Shown here: positions 9,601-17,173 of the stretch, piece by piece
Layout of the letters: each line of letters starts with the position of its first letter
Position numbering within the stretch: position 1 is the stretch's first letter
Assembly: GCA_052246725.1 (NCBI GenBank)
Contig: JBQQCL010000002.1
Strand: one strand, 5' to 3'
DNA: 64,000 bases
Origin: Pseudalkalibacillus sp052246725
GTDB lineage: Bacteria > Bacillota > Bacilli > Bacillales > Fictibacillaceae
Translations under genes and position numbers: made by a program
Notes under the pieces: model-generated
The model's input: only the letters and a program-made list of their open reading frames with translations
Told to the model about the DNA's origin: nothing
Database searches by the model: none

Positions 9601-11189
9601 ATCGGTGGATTGGTTACTTGTGCGAATAATTGCTTGAAATAATTGAATAACAGTTGTGGTTTATCGGACAATACAGCCAGAGGTGTATCATTCCCCATCG
9701 AACCGATCGGATCTTTCTGTTCATTGACCATCGGGACGATGTTTTTTGTGATCTCCTCATTCGTAAACCCATGTGTGATCTGGTAGTTTAATAGCTGATC
9801 ATCTGACAGACCTTCGAAACTCTGGCCGTCGATACGGCCATTCAGTTGGACCAATGATTCATTCAGCCATTTTCTGTATGGATGCTCTGTTGCGATTGAA
9901 CGTTTTACATCGTCATTCAATAGTACTTCATTCTTTTCAAGATCGATCAAGATCATTTCACCAGGTGCTAGACGCCCTTTCTGAACAACTCTATCCTGTT
10001 CGACATCCAGTACGCCTACTTCTGATGAGAAGATGATCGTATTGTCATCTGTCAAATAATAACGGGCTGGACGCAGTCCATTACGGTCGATTGAAGCACC
10101 GATCTGCCTGCCGTTCGTATAGGCAAGTGCTGTCGGACCATCCCATGGTTCCATGATACAGCTTAAATATTCAAAACAAGCCCGCTCGGGATCTTTCATC
10201 TGTTCATTGAAATCCCATGCTTCAGGCACCATCAACATAGCCGTATGGGAAATCGATCTTCCATTCATCACCAGGTACTCGAAAGCCTGATCGAGCATAC
10301 CTGAATCACTGCCCTCAGTTGAAATGACAGGAAGAAGCTCTTTGTGTCTTTCTCCAAACACATTGGACACAGCAGCGTTTTCCCTTGCTTTCATCCAGTT
10401 CACATTCCCGGTGATGGTATTGATTTCACCGTTATGCATGATCATTCTGTTCGGATGTGCTCTCTCCCATGATGGAAACGTATTCGTACTATATCTTGAA
10501 TGGACCATACCGAACATCGACGTACATGCAGGGTCATCAAGATCAAGGTAGAATTGATCCAATTGATAGGATGTGAGCATACCTTTATAAACAATTGTAC
10601 TTGGTGACAGGCTAGCAATGTAAAATGGGCCGTCTTGTACGTCTATTTCATCAAGGACACGTTTTTCAATTATTCTACGAATTAAATATAGACGTTGCTC
10701 GAACTTTTGAACTGAGCGGATATCGTCTGGTCGTTTAATGAAGAGTTGACGAATATAAGGCATCGTTTGTCTAGAGGTTGATGTAACGATTTCTTCATTA
10801 ACAGGGACCGTCCTCCATCCGATCAATTGAAGGTTTTCTTCTTCAGTAATTTCTTCAATAAGACTTTCAATCAGGCTCCGTACCTTCTGCTCTTGCGGAA
10901 GGAACAACATACCGACAGCATATTCTCCTTGTTTCGGCAGGAAATTGTTCCATTTTTTCCTGAATAGCTGATCTGGTATTTGTACCATGATTCCAGCTCC
11001 GTCCCCAGAGTCTGGGTCTGATCCCTGGCCACCTCTATGCTCAAGTCGACAAAGCATTGTAATAGCATCTTTAATTGTTTGATGTGTAGCTACCCCATCA
11101 ACTTTTGCGACAAATCCGATTCCACAAGCATCACTCTCAAAATCCGGATCATATAATCCTTGTTTTTGTGGAAGACCAGTTCGAATCAT
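6672..11189 (-). CDS. gltB: Glutamate synthase large (alpha) subunit
   Basis: 1505-residue enzyme, typical for GltB. The N-terminal glutamine amidotransferase domain starts after a short propeptide at the catalytic Cys of ACGIGF (residue 22). The central and FMN-binding synthase domain includes GKSNSGEGGEDP, and the 3Fe-4S cysteines are in CILMRACHLDTCP. The C-terminal beta-helix GXGXG domain contains repeats such as GLSGGKIIV, GERFAVRNSG and MTGGKVIVLG. It releases ammonia from glutamine and channels it to 2-oxoglutarate. The gene is transcribed away from gltC from a promoter at 11296-11324 and is followed by gltD. Confidence 0.98.
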   Translation of the reverse strand: MIRTGLPQKQGLYDPDFESDACGIGFVAKVDGVATHQTIKDAITMLCRLEHRGGQGSDPDSGDGAGIMVQIPDQLFRKKWNNFLPKQGEYAVGMLFLPQEQKVRSLIESLIEEITEEENLQLIGWRTVPVNEEIVTSTSRQTMPYIRQLFIKRPDDIRSVQKFEQRLYLIRRIIEKRVLDEIDVQDGPFYIASLSPSTIVYKGMLTSYQLDQFYLDLDDPACTSMFGMVHSRYSTNTFPSWERAHPNRMIMHNGEINTITGNVNWMKARENAAVSNVFGERHKELLPVISTEGSDSGMLDQAFEYLVMNGRSISHTAMLMVPEAWDFNEQMKDPERACFEYLSCIMEPWDGPTALAYTNGRQIGASIDRNGLRPARYYLTDDNTIIFSSEVGVLDVEQDRVVQKGRLAPGEMILIDLEKNEVLLNDDVKRSIATEHPYRKWLNESLVQLNGRIDGQSFEGLSDDQLLNYQITHGFTNEEITKNIVPMVNEQKDPIGSMGNDTPLAVLSDKPQLLFNYFKQLFAQVTNPPIDAIREKGVTSTTSYLGPKSNVLEEGPQHCKRIRLYTPILRKQEYEEIIHNGRNDFLSKKISYCFSADKGATSLESRMEEIFEKVETTIAQGIPLIVLTDRNMNEKNVPIPSLLMVSGLHHFLVRKGLRTKASIIVETAEARDVHQFSMLIGFGADMIYPYLAYRTIEDLIGQEHITDYDYEEAVERYREAATSGIVKVMSKMGISTIQSYRGAQTFEAIGIDEEVISKYFTGTASKLSGIGLETIAEESLNRHRKAFVEKDSLLESGGAMQWRKNGEYHSFNPETIHTLQHACRTNNKELYDRFSELASNESITYLRDLLDIKAESEPVPIEQVEPAEAIFKRFKTGAMSYGSLSKEAHEILAVAMNRIGGKSNSGEGGEDPDRFIPDKNGDIRKSAIKQVASGRFGVNSHYLSSADEIQIKMAQGAKPGEGGHLPGKKVHPWIAEVRKSTPGVGLISPPPHHDIYSIEDLSQLIYDLKHANANARISVKLVAKSGVGTIAAGVAKGKADVILISGYEGGTGASPKTSIRHAGLPWELGLAEAHQTLVLNNLRDKVVVETDGKLMTGKDVVKAALLGAEEYGFSTAPLVVLGCILMRACHLDTCPVGIATQNPELRKKFMGEADHVVNYMRFIAEEIREIMAQLGVKTMDELVGRTDLLKLHEKFYQHPKAKQMDLTPLLIQSDEEWKKKDRPYRTEYNENHLDLAEIIPTVENNIINQQPISLTLPIRNTDRAVGTRLGYEVTKRYGGKGLPENTIDLTFNGSAGQSFGAFVPKGITLRVNGDANDYVGKGLSGGKIIVAPSSKSIVRQMEEVIIGNVSLFGATDGEVYINGSAGERFAVRNSGAHAVVEGLGDNGCEYMTGGKVIVLGSIGKNFAAGMSGGIAYIWNPEQRSVKRLCNREMVLFEKLEAYDEIQHIHAMLLKHVQYTGSKRAKQLLSNWNESVSQFVKIIPEEFKRTLTENENNREKVAKIPN

Positions 11190-11295
11190 AGTATCACCCC
11201 ATCTGCATTTATTTTAATGTTAGGTATCTATACCCGATAATTCATTGTTTTTCAACTATTCATTTCGAAAATTTCTGACAAAAAGGTTTGTTTTC

Positions 11296-11324
11296 ATATT
11301 AGGGGTTTTCTGTTATGCTTTCAA
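11296..11324 (-). promoter_or_regulatory. Sigma-A-type promoter of gltBD
   Basis: On the minus strand TTGAAA (-35) and TAATAT (-10) are separated by exactly 17 nt. The expected start point is near 11289, about 100 nt before the gltB ATG. The GltC-type dyad is centred about 64 nt upstream of this start, the classic position for LysR activators. Confidence 0.75.
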
Positions 11325-11342
11325 TATATAAATTCGATAGAA

Positions 11343-11363
11343 TTGATCTCATTTTGAGATCAA
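11343..11363. promoter_or_regulatory. Dyad operator in the gltB-gltC intergenic region (GltC box)
   Basis: A perfect inverted repeat, TTGATCTCA-N3-TGAGATCAA, lies between the divergent genes. It contains the T-N11-A geometry of LysR-type sites and is close to the Box I described for B. subtilis GltC (from memory). Binding would activate gltBD and repress gltC, whose start codon is about 20 nt away. Confidence 0.75.
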
Positions 11364-11384
11364 GCGCTTACAAGGGTTGATATG

Positions 11385-12290
11385 ATGGAACTTAGACAAA
11401 TCAAATATTTCATAAAAGTTGCAGAAATGGAGCATGTCAGCGACGCAGCTGCAGAGTTACACGTCGCACAATCTGCTGTCAGCCGTCAAATTGCGAATCT
11501 TGAAGAAGAGTTGGGTGTGAAGTTATTCTTCAGAGAAGGCAGGAACATCCGGTTGACCCCAGTTGGAAGGATCTTTTTGGATCATGTGAAGATCGCTATC
11601 GTTGAGTTAGATAAAGCAAAACAAGAGGTCTATGAATTCTTGAATCCAGAAACGGGGACAATCCGGCTCGGTTTTCCAACCAGCCTTGCTGCAAAAACGT
11701 TGCCACAGGTCATTTCAGCATTTCGAAAAGAACATCCACAGATTGGGTTCCAATTACGCCAGGGCACAGTTCCGGAATTGACGACCGCGGTCATTCAGGG
11801 GCATATCGATCTCGCCTTTGTTTCCCCTGTACCTAAAAAACAAGTGGATGTTAAGGGACAAATCTTTTTTACGGAGAAGGTAATGGCTTTACTTCCACTC
11901 AATCATCCATTAGCGGATGAACCCTATCTCCGGTTGGTTCAATTACGGCATGATTCCTTCGTCCTTTTTCGCCAGGGATACAATTTGAGGGATACTGTGA
12001 TGCGAGCCTGCCAACAGGTTGGATTCAACCCACGGATCGCTTTTGAAGGTGAGGATGTTGATACGATAAAAGGTCTCGTATCCGCAGGACTTGGTGTAAG
12101 TCTGTTACCTGAAATTACACTCCACGGGTCAAGGGAACAGGAATGGAAGGCGGTAGAAATCGTTGAACCGAATGTGACTAGAACTGTCGGCATCGTTATT
12201 CCACAAAATCGTGAGCTTGCTCCTTCTGAAAAAATCTTTTTCGAATTCCTTAAACAATTTTATGAAAAACTGAACCGGTTCGGTGAATAA
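11385..12290 (+). CDS. gltC: LysR-type transcriptional activator of glutamate synthase
   Basis: 301-residue LysR regulator. The N-terminal winged helix-turn-helix (MELRQIKYFIKVAE, HVAQSAVSRQIANLEEELG) and the effector-binding domain with conserved GEDVDTIKGLVSAGLGVSLLPE closely follow B. subtilis GltC. There GltC activates gltAB and responds to 2-oxoglutarate and glutamate. Two ATG codons are adjacent (11382 and 11385); the second gives the GltC N-terminus and better spacing from AAGGG. Divergent from gltB with the shared dyad in between, the conserved arrangement. Confidence 0.93.
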   Translation: MELRQIKYFIKVAEMEHVSDAAAELHVAQSAVSRQIANLEEELGVKLFFREGRNIRLTPVGRIFLDHVKIAIVELDKAKQEVYEFLNPETGTIRLGFPTSLAAKTLPQVISAFRKEHPQIGFQLRQGTVPELTTAVIQGHIDLAFVSPVPKKQVDVKGQIFFTEKVMALLPLNHPLADEPYLRLVQLRHDSFVLFRQGYNLRDTVMRACQQVGFNPRIAFEGEDVDTIKGLVSAGLGVSLLPEITLHGSREQEWKAVEIVEPNVTRTVGIVIPQNRELAPSEKIFFEFLKQFYEKLNRFGE

Positions 12291-12296
12291 TAGGAA

Positions 12297-12324
12297 AAGA
12301 GGCTGACATTGTGCTCAGCCTCTT
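12297..12324. terminator. Terminator between gltC and the PrmA-like gene
   Basis: AAGAGGCTGA and TCAGCCTCTT form a 10-bp perfect stem with an 8-nt loop between two convergent genes. T-rich on both sides, so probably bidirectional. Confidence 0.8.
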
Positions 12325-12360
12325 CTTAACTACAAAAGTTCTATTCACTATCATTACTCT

Positions 12361-13230
12361 CTATGGCATTAAACTGAATTGCATCGTCACCCATTCATTA
12401 CTCTTTTTCGTGTCAATCATTTGATATCCATTCGTTATAAAATAATCAACTAGTTTATCCATGCTCCACTCGACGATTCCGGAGATAAGGAAATGATTCA
12501 CTTTCCGATCAAAGAAATCCTGTTTCTCCATTATACGTATTGTCTCCTCTGATCCAATATTTATGAAAACCCAATCAATCGTTATTGGGGTTTTTATTTT
12601 TTCATGGATTAAATCCTTCTGAGCGGGCTGGATACCTGTTATATTATTTAACTCAGCGTTAAGTCGTACTTCCCTTTCACAAGGTTCGATGTCAAGTGCA
12701 ATAACTGTCACTGCCCCTTTCATTGCAGCTGCGACACTTAGAACCCCTGAACCTGTTCCAACATCAATTATAGTTTTATTTGAAAAATCTTTATCCAGGA
12801 TCATTTTGAGACAATCTCTGGTTGTTTCATGTGAACCTGTTCCGAAGCCTCCCCTCGAATCAAGAATGATTGAATACTTGGTAGAAGGGTCATCTTCTGG
12901 TGAAATGATCTCCCAATCTTCATTGATTGGAATAGCGGGTATCGGCTGCTGCCAATCCTGGAGTATGTATTTCTCATATGTAATAGCATCATTTTCAATA
13001 TTGATCAACCTGGATATTACATGAATTGTCTCGCTAGGTGATACTGAATCACTAATGATATGCATACGAACATTTTGAGTTTCTTCTATTTGATATTGAT
13101 ATCCGTTTTCGTTTCGTGAAACTGCAATGGGCTGATCGTAATACGTATTGAAATAACCCGCAGCAGCCAGTTTCTCCATTGCTTCATCAGCCATTACGTA
13201 TGGTATATCAAACATAAATTGGTATTCCAT
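12361..13230 (-). CDS. PrmA-like (ribosomal protein L11 methyltransferase family) protein
   Basis: 289-residue SAM-dependent methyltransferase. RGGFGTGSHETTRDCL and DVGTGSGVLSVAAAMKG correspond to the PrmA signature and SAM-binding motif I. The N-terminal part is divergent from canonical PrmA, and the gene is not in the usual dnaJ-prmA context, so it may be a paralogue with another substrate. The motif usually reading DPPF/NPPY is VFINIGS here, which also argues for a changed active site. Start at 13230 chosen for AAGGAG with 6-nt spacing; 21 more in-frame codons upstream lack a site. Confidence 0.75.
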   Translation of the reverse strand: MEYQFMFDIPYVMADEAMEKLAAAGYFNTYYDQPIAVSRNENGYQYQIEETQNVRMHIISDSVSPSETIHVISRLINIENDAITYEKYILQDWQQPIPAIPINEDWEIISPEDDPSTKYSIILDSRGGFGTGSHETTRDCLKMILDKDFSNKTIIDVGTGSGVLSVAAAMKGAVTVIALDIEPCEREVRLNAELNNITGIQPAQKDLIHEKIKTPITIDWVFINIGSEETIRIMEKQDFFDRKVNHFLISGIVEWSMDKLVDYFITNGYQMIDTKKSNEWVTMQFSLMP

Positions 13231-13337
13231 GACACTCTCCTTATTCATTTTTTCGGTTACAGGTAGTATAACCGAAGTGAAATGGGTATGCACTGTAGAA
13301 AAATTGGCGATGATGGTAACTAAAAAGGTGATTTCTT

Positions 13338-13589
13338 ATGGAATTATATCGTATTTTCTATACTTTTCGCACAAAAGAATTGAATTTTCTAACGATTACC
13401 GGGATGGATATGGTTCAACATAAATTATTTTCGGTATTGGTGTACTCCCCTGACGATTCAATCGACCTGGAACATCCATTGTCACCAGACATTCCTTCCT
13501 CATTAAAAAGTCTCTTATTTGAACAAAAGTACCAGATTGATACGGGATATTATGATCTAGCATCCTGGGAAACAAATGTCATTCATTAA
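13338..13589 (+). CDS. Uncharacterised 83-residue protein
   Basis: ATG start with AAAGGTGAT upstream. The protein is soluble, with no membrane segment or metal motif; hydrophobic and acidic residues alternate (SVLVYSPDDSIDLEHPLSPD). The stop lies 2 nt from the end of the convergent TVP38-family gene, with no room for a terminator between them. I do not recognise the family. Confidence 0.65.
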   Translation: MELYRIFYTFRTKELNFLTITGMDMVQHKLFSVLVYSPDDSIDLEHPLSPDIPSSLKSLLFEQKYQIDTGYYDLASWETNVIH

Positions 13590-13590
13590 T

Positions 13591-14250
13591 TTACCGGTCA
13601 AGATCGATTGGTGATCTGGATTTCTTTTGTAATCTTTTAATGATATACGAAATCAAAGCAATAATGACAATGACGGTCAAGATAGCGACGATTTGCTTCA
13701 TATTCCCAGTAGCAAGGCTGCTTCCAAAAAAATTCAATAAAAATACACCAGGAATCATTCCACATAAAGTTCCAGCAATGTATGGCCGGAAACCAACATT
13801 AGAAAGACCAGAGGCGATACTTACCAAGTCATAATTCAAAAATGGAATAACCCTTAAAAATACAACGTAATAGAACCCTCTCTCATCAATGCTTTTCTGA
13901 AGCTTTTGTGTACGGTTCCATTGTTGTACCTGAAACTGATGTCCAAATTTTCGTACAATCATGAAAGTCAATGAAGCACCAATTAAAGTTCCTGTAATCG
14001 TCAATAATGTCCCGAGTAGGACACCGAATGCAAGTCCGCCGGCTATCGAGAGAATCATCATTGGAAAGAAAATGAACGGCCGAAGCGAACACAACACAAG
14101 ATATATGAGAGGTGAAAAGATTCCGAAAGAGATAATCCAGTCTCTTAAGTTTTTTGTGTCATAACCAACATAATTCCGCCCTATCCACACTAAAAGAATG
14201 AAAAATAAGATGATTGAGCTGTATTTCAGTATTTTCATAATGATATTCAT
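13591..14250 (-). CDS. TVP38/TMEM64 (DedA-like, SNARE-associated) membrane protein
   Basis: 219-residue integral membrane protein with about five or six hydrophobic segments. The family core is visible as PLIYLVLCSLRPFIFFPMMI, GGLAFGVLLGTLLTITGTLIG and FLRVIPFLNYDLVSIASGLS. Members related to B. subtilis YtxB/YdjZ are thought to act in lipid or ion transport in the membrane; the function is not settled. I chose the start at 14250 (MNIIMKIL). The frame stays open a further 28 codons upstream and its first ATG lies inside the terminal repeat of MITE copy B, which I regard as accidental or at most an alternative start. Confidence 0.85.
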   Translation of the reverse strand: MNIIMKILKYSSIILFFILLVWIGRNYVGYDTKNLRDWIISFGIFSPLIYLVLCSLRPFIFFPMMILSIAGGLAFGVLLGTLLTITGTLIGASLTFMIVRKFGHQFQVQQWNRTQKLQKSIDERGFYYVVFLRVIPFLNYDLVSIASGLSNVGFRPYIAGTLCGMIPGVFLLNFFGSSLATGNMKQIVAILTVIVIIALISYIIKRLQKKSRSPIDLDR

Positions 14251-14299
14251 AAACAAAGCCCTTTCTCCCGAGGAGTCTATATATGTACTCTTTACTAAA

Positions 14300-14611
14300 G
14301 GCTCTTTTCTAAAAGATTGTTGCTTTTGAGTCATTTTTTAAAAATCACCTTGTGCAGTTGATTGGAGATCAAGGTGCGAGACTCCTTCGAGATCAGCGGG
14401 ACAGGTGAGACCATTCAATGTCGCAAGGCGACGAGTGGACTCACCGTACGCCCCGCGGAAAGCGAGCATCCTGGAGCGGAAATCAACGACTTTTAAAGAA
14501 AACTTGGCGAGACCAAGCCTTTTGTAGGTCGAGCCTTAGTTGCCCTTATACTGAAGAAAGTATTTTATACTTTCTTTAAGTGCAAGAGCAACAAAGTTTG
14601 CGAAAACAGCC
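14300..14611 (+). mobile_element. MITE-like element, copy B
   Basis: 312-bp element. The left end GGCTCTTTTCTAAAAGATTG and the reverse complement of the right end GGCTGTTTTCGCAAACTTTG are imperfect inverted repeats (20 of about 27 positions shared). Flanks TTACTAAA (14292-14299) and TTATTAAA (14612-14619) look like an 8-bp target duplication with one difference. There is no transposase gene. It lies in the upstream region of the TVP38-family gene. The right half carries the 10-3-10 hairpin AAGAAAGTAT-TTT-ATACTTTCTT at 14554-14576. Confidence 0.8.
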
Positions 14612-14795
14612 TTATTAAAAGTGCTACAAGCCTAAACGGGTCACTTCCGCTTGCTTTTCGCCCGCCACGCGGAAAGGGTTTCACGAAATCCAACTAAAAA
14701 CAGAGCCAGCTTAAGATAAGCTTGCTCTGTAATATATGTCATGTCAAATGAATGTGTACATTCATCATATAATCAATTTACATAATATGTTTATG
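14612..14795. terminator. Gap with terminator (14700-14730) of the YhcN/YlaJ-like gene
   Basis: ACAGAGCCAGCTTA pairs with TAAGCTTGCTCTGT; on the minus strand it is followed by T5 and serves the lipoprotein gene ending at 14796. The rest of this gap shows no gene. Confidence 0.75.
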
Positions 14796-15245
14796 TTATC
14801 CTTCGTCTTTTGATAATTTGACTAAAGATTTGATTTTCTTATGAATTTTCGCTTCGCTGTATTGCTTTTCCGCATGTTTTGTTTCGAATTTATCCATTTC
14901 CATGAAGATCTTTTTATCGGGAGAGACAGTAACATCCATTTCAGGGTACTTTTTCTCTACTTTCTTTTTCACTTTTTTTGTAATTTCCTTTAATTGAAAA
15001 CGATCTACAGTCGTAATTTTGATGGCAACCAATAAATCATCCTGTGCTTGCATGATTTCGACATCCTCTACCCCTTTCATCTGCTTGATGTTCTTTTCTA
15101 ATGAGGTCCCTTCTTCCGTCGCCAATTCCTGTGTTGTAATCGTATTTTGTTTTTCAGTCTTGTGTTCAAAATTACATCCTGCCAGTAATGTAATCAACGC
15201 CATAACAGTCCATAGTTTTTTCATTCGCAATTGAAATTGTATCAT
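14796..15245 (-). CDS. YhcN/YlaJ-family sporulation lipoprotein
   Basis: 149-residue lipoprotein precursor. A short basic N-terminus (RMKK) and a hydrophobic stretch end at the lipobox LLAGC, so Cys at about residue 23 would be lipidated. The mature part is highly charged and shows the YhcN/YlaJ pattern (KGVEDVEIMQAQDDLLVAIKI). In B. subtilis these proteins are made in the forespore and lie in the inner spore membrane. The start at 15245 has GGTGAG 8 nt upstream; the Met at residue 8 has no site. Confidence 0.8.
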   Translation of the reverse strand: MIQFQLRMKKLWTVMALITLLAGCNFEHKTEKQNTITTQELATEEGTSLEKNIKQMKGVEDVEIMQAQDDLLVAIKITTVDRFQLKEITKKVKKKVEKKYPEMDVTVSPDKKIFMEMDKFETKHAEKQYSEAKIHKKIKSLVKLSKDEG

Positions 15246-15254
15246 CCTGCTGTC

Positions 15255-16391
15255 TCACCTTTCACCGTATGATAATTTTAAATGTCCAAATTTACGATTT
15301 TGTTCGATCAGTTTTGTAAATAAAGTTGGGTAATCGACTGGTTTAATCCTTTGATGGTAGAGATGTATTTGCTCCTGTAACGCTTTGTAATAGGAAGCAT
15401 CACCCAATTTGTTCAGAATTTGATTCTCCACTTCCATTTCAACGTTTATGCAATAGCCTAATCCGCGATTTTTCAAGTAACTCAAGTTATATTCTTCCTG
15501 GCCAGGAAGGCAATCATTGATAAAAATCGGGATCCTCTTCATTAGAGATTCCGCCAACGTTACACCCCCAGGCTTGGTGATGATGGCATCGCTGTGTTCA
15601 TACATATCATTCATTTCAACTTTAGACTCAATATACGGATAGGTGGTGATGTATTTATTTTCAAGTGCCTTGACTTGGCTTAACAGCCGATAGTTTTTAC
15701 CACATAAGACCGTATAATGTACCTTTCCAGATGGATGGATTGCTTTTATGAAGTCTAAAATATGCCCAGCCCCCTGGTTACCACCTGTAAGCAATACACG
15801 ATATTGCTTCTTTACTTGATGAGTGTTCCTTGCAACAGGAATAATTTGTCGATCTACCGGGATTCCGCTTGTCAAAATTTTGTGTTGGTCTACTCCGTCT
15901 TGGATAAGTTCTTCCCGGAACTCTTCATCAGGGACTAAATGTAAATCAACAGCTGTTCTTCCCCAGAGGTTATTGATGAAGTAGTCCGTATATATATTGA
16001 CGATAGGAATGTTTATTTCTCCGGTAGCTTTTAAATGGTTGACCAAGAAAGACGGTAAAGCGTGGGTACAAATGATAAGATCAGGTTGTTTCTTTACAAT
16101 GATTTGACGGGTACTCTTCAAGAACAATTTTTGATAAAACTTATGAGAAAAATTGTTCTCCTTCTGAGATTTGGCTAATTTCTTGTAAACATTGCTGTAG
16201 AACGCTGGTCCATTTTTAATCCAGCTTAAATAAGCCTGCGAAACGGCCAATTCACCTTTCCCATATATAAAGGAAAGGAGCTCTATTTTTTCACAATCGA
16301 ATAGATCATCCAATTCAGATCGAATGGTATCGGCTACATGATGATGTCCTGATGAAATTGTTAACAGTGGCATGATGAGGACCTTTTTCAT
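15255..16391 (-). CDS. MGDG-synthase/UgtP-like glycosyltransferase (YkoN-like)
   Basis: 378-residue GT-B glycosyltransferase resembling monogalactosyldiacylglycerol synthase and B. subtilis UgtP/YkoN. The N-terminal acceptor-binding motif is ISSGHHHVADTI; the C-terminal nucleotide-sugar site is AIITKPGGVTLAES; LLTGGNQGAGHI precedes the second domain. It would move a hexose from UDP-sugar to diacylglycerol or a related lipid at the inner membrane face. Start at 16391 (MKKVLIMP), with AGAAGG 9 nt upstream. The neighbours at 16539 and 17174 match YkoP and YkoQ, so the group parallels ykoN-ykoP-ykoQ of B. subtilis, with this gene inverted. Confidence 0.85.
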   Translation of the reverse strand: MKKVLIMPLLTISSGHHHVADTIRSELDDLFDCEKIELLSFIYGKGELAVSQAYLSWIKNGPAFYSNVYKKLAKSQKENNFSHKFYQKLFLKSTRQIIVKKQPDLIICTHALPSFLVNHLKATGEINIPIVNIYTDYFINNLWGRTAVDLHLVPDEEFREELIQDGVDQHKILTSGIPVDRQIIPVARNTHQVKKQYRVLLTGGNQGAGHILDFIKAIHPSGKVHYTVLCGKNYRLLSQVKALENKYITTYPYIESKVEMNDMYEHSDAIITKPGGVTLAESLMKRIPIFINDCLPGQEEYNLSYLKNRGLGYCINVEMEVENQILNKLGDASYYKALQEQIHLYHQRIKPVDYPTLFTKLIEQNRKFGHLKLSYGER

Positions 16392-16538
16392 GGGATAGAA
16401 CCTTCTCACTTTTACTCTTAGTGTTTGGAAACAATCCGAAATAATTCCTGTGGTTTTCTAACCTGTTATTTCCATCATTACAATACAAATTAAGGCTAAA
16501 AATAATGAGGAAGAAAAATGATGTAAGGAGTTTAGGAT

Positions 16539-17102
16539 ATGGAATTTATAAGGAGCTCTGCAATTTCTATTTGGAGTATATTAGATCCATTGTATTATTC
16601 ACTTACCCGATTGACGTATATTGAAAAGGACTCTCCTGCAAAGTGCATTTTCAGAGTCAGACTTACGAAATATAAAGGCTCACCTACCTTGTTGGAAGAT
16701 GGAACCCAAATCAATAAAAACGATCTAATGATTAAAATCCATCTTCACAATGTCCGGCTGATCAAAGAGATGCGTAACGCGAAGAATGACTTTCAAAAAG
16801 TAATCCAAATTTATCGATGTGTCCAACAGTCCATGCCTTACTTAGCTGCTTATGTTGAAAATCATAAACAGATTGGCGAAATAAAAGGGATCGTCGGTAT
16901 CACCCTCCTCAATAAAGGAACAAATAAGCTCGGATTTGAATCCTTCCAATTGAAGAGCAAGCTTTACCGAATATTTAAATTGACCTCTCTATTACCGATC
17001 TACTTATTATCGAATCAAAATAAAAATGGCATTTTCGGAACAGAACCGACGTATTTGATGATGTCCAAAGATAAGCTGATCGGTCGATATAACGTGAAAT
17101 AA
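16539..17102 (+). CDS. ykoP: YkoP-like protein
   Basis: 187-residue protein of unknown function. Diagnostic stretches are ILDPLYYSLTRLTYIEKDSP, FRVRLTKYKGSP and DLMIKIHLHNVRLIKEM, which I recognise from the YkoP family. There is no catalytic signature and no strong membrane segment. The start is supported by AAGGAG 8 nt upstream. Its persistent neighbours, a UgtP-like glycosyltransferase (divergent) and a YkoQ-like phosphoesterase (71 nt downstream), suggest a role in glycolipid or envelope metabolism; this is inference from context. Confidence 0.75.
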   Translation: MEFIRSSAISIWSILDPLYYSLTRLTYIEKDSPAKCIFRVRLTKYKGSPTLLEDGTQINKNDLMIKIHLHNVRLIKEMRNAKNDFQKVIQIYRCVQQSMPYLAAYVENHKQIGEIKGIVGITLLNKGTNKLGFESFQLKSKLYRIFKLTSLLPIYLLSNQNKNGIFGTEPTYLMMSKDKLIGRYNVK

Positions 17103-17173
17103 CAACAATTTACATCATTTACCGGTTCCAATCCCCTCTCAGTTTCCTATAATTGTATATGGGAGGGGATTGG

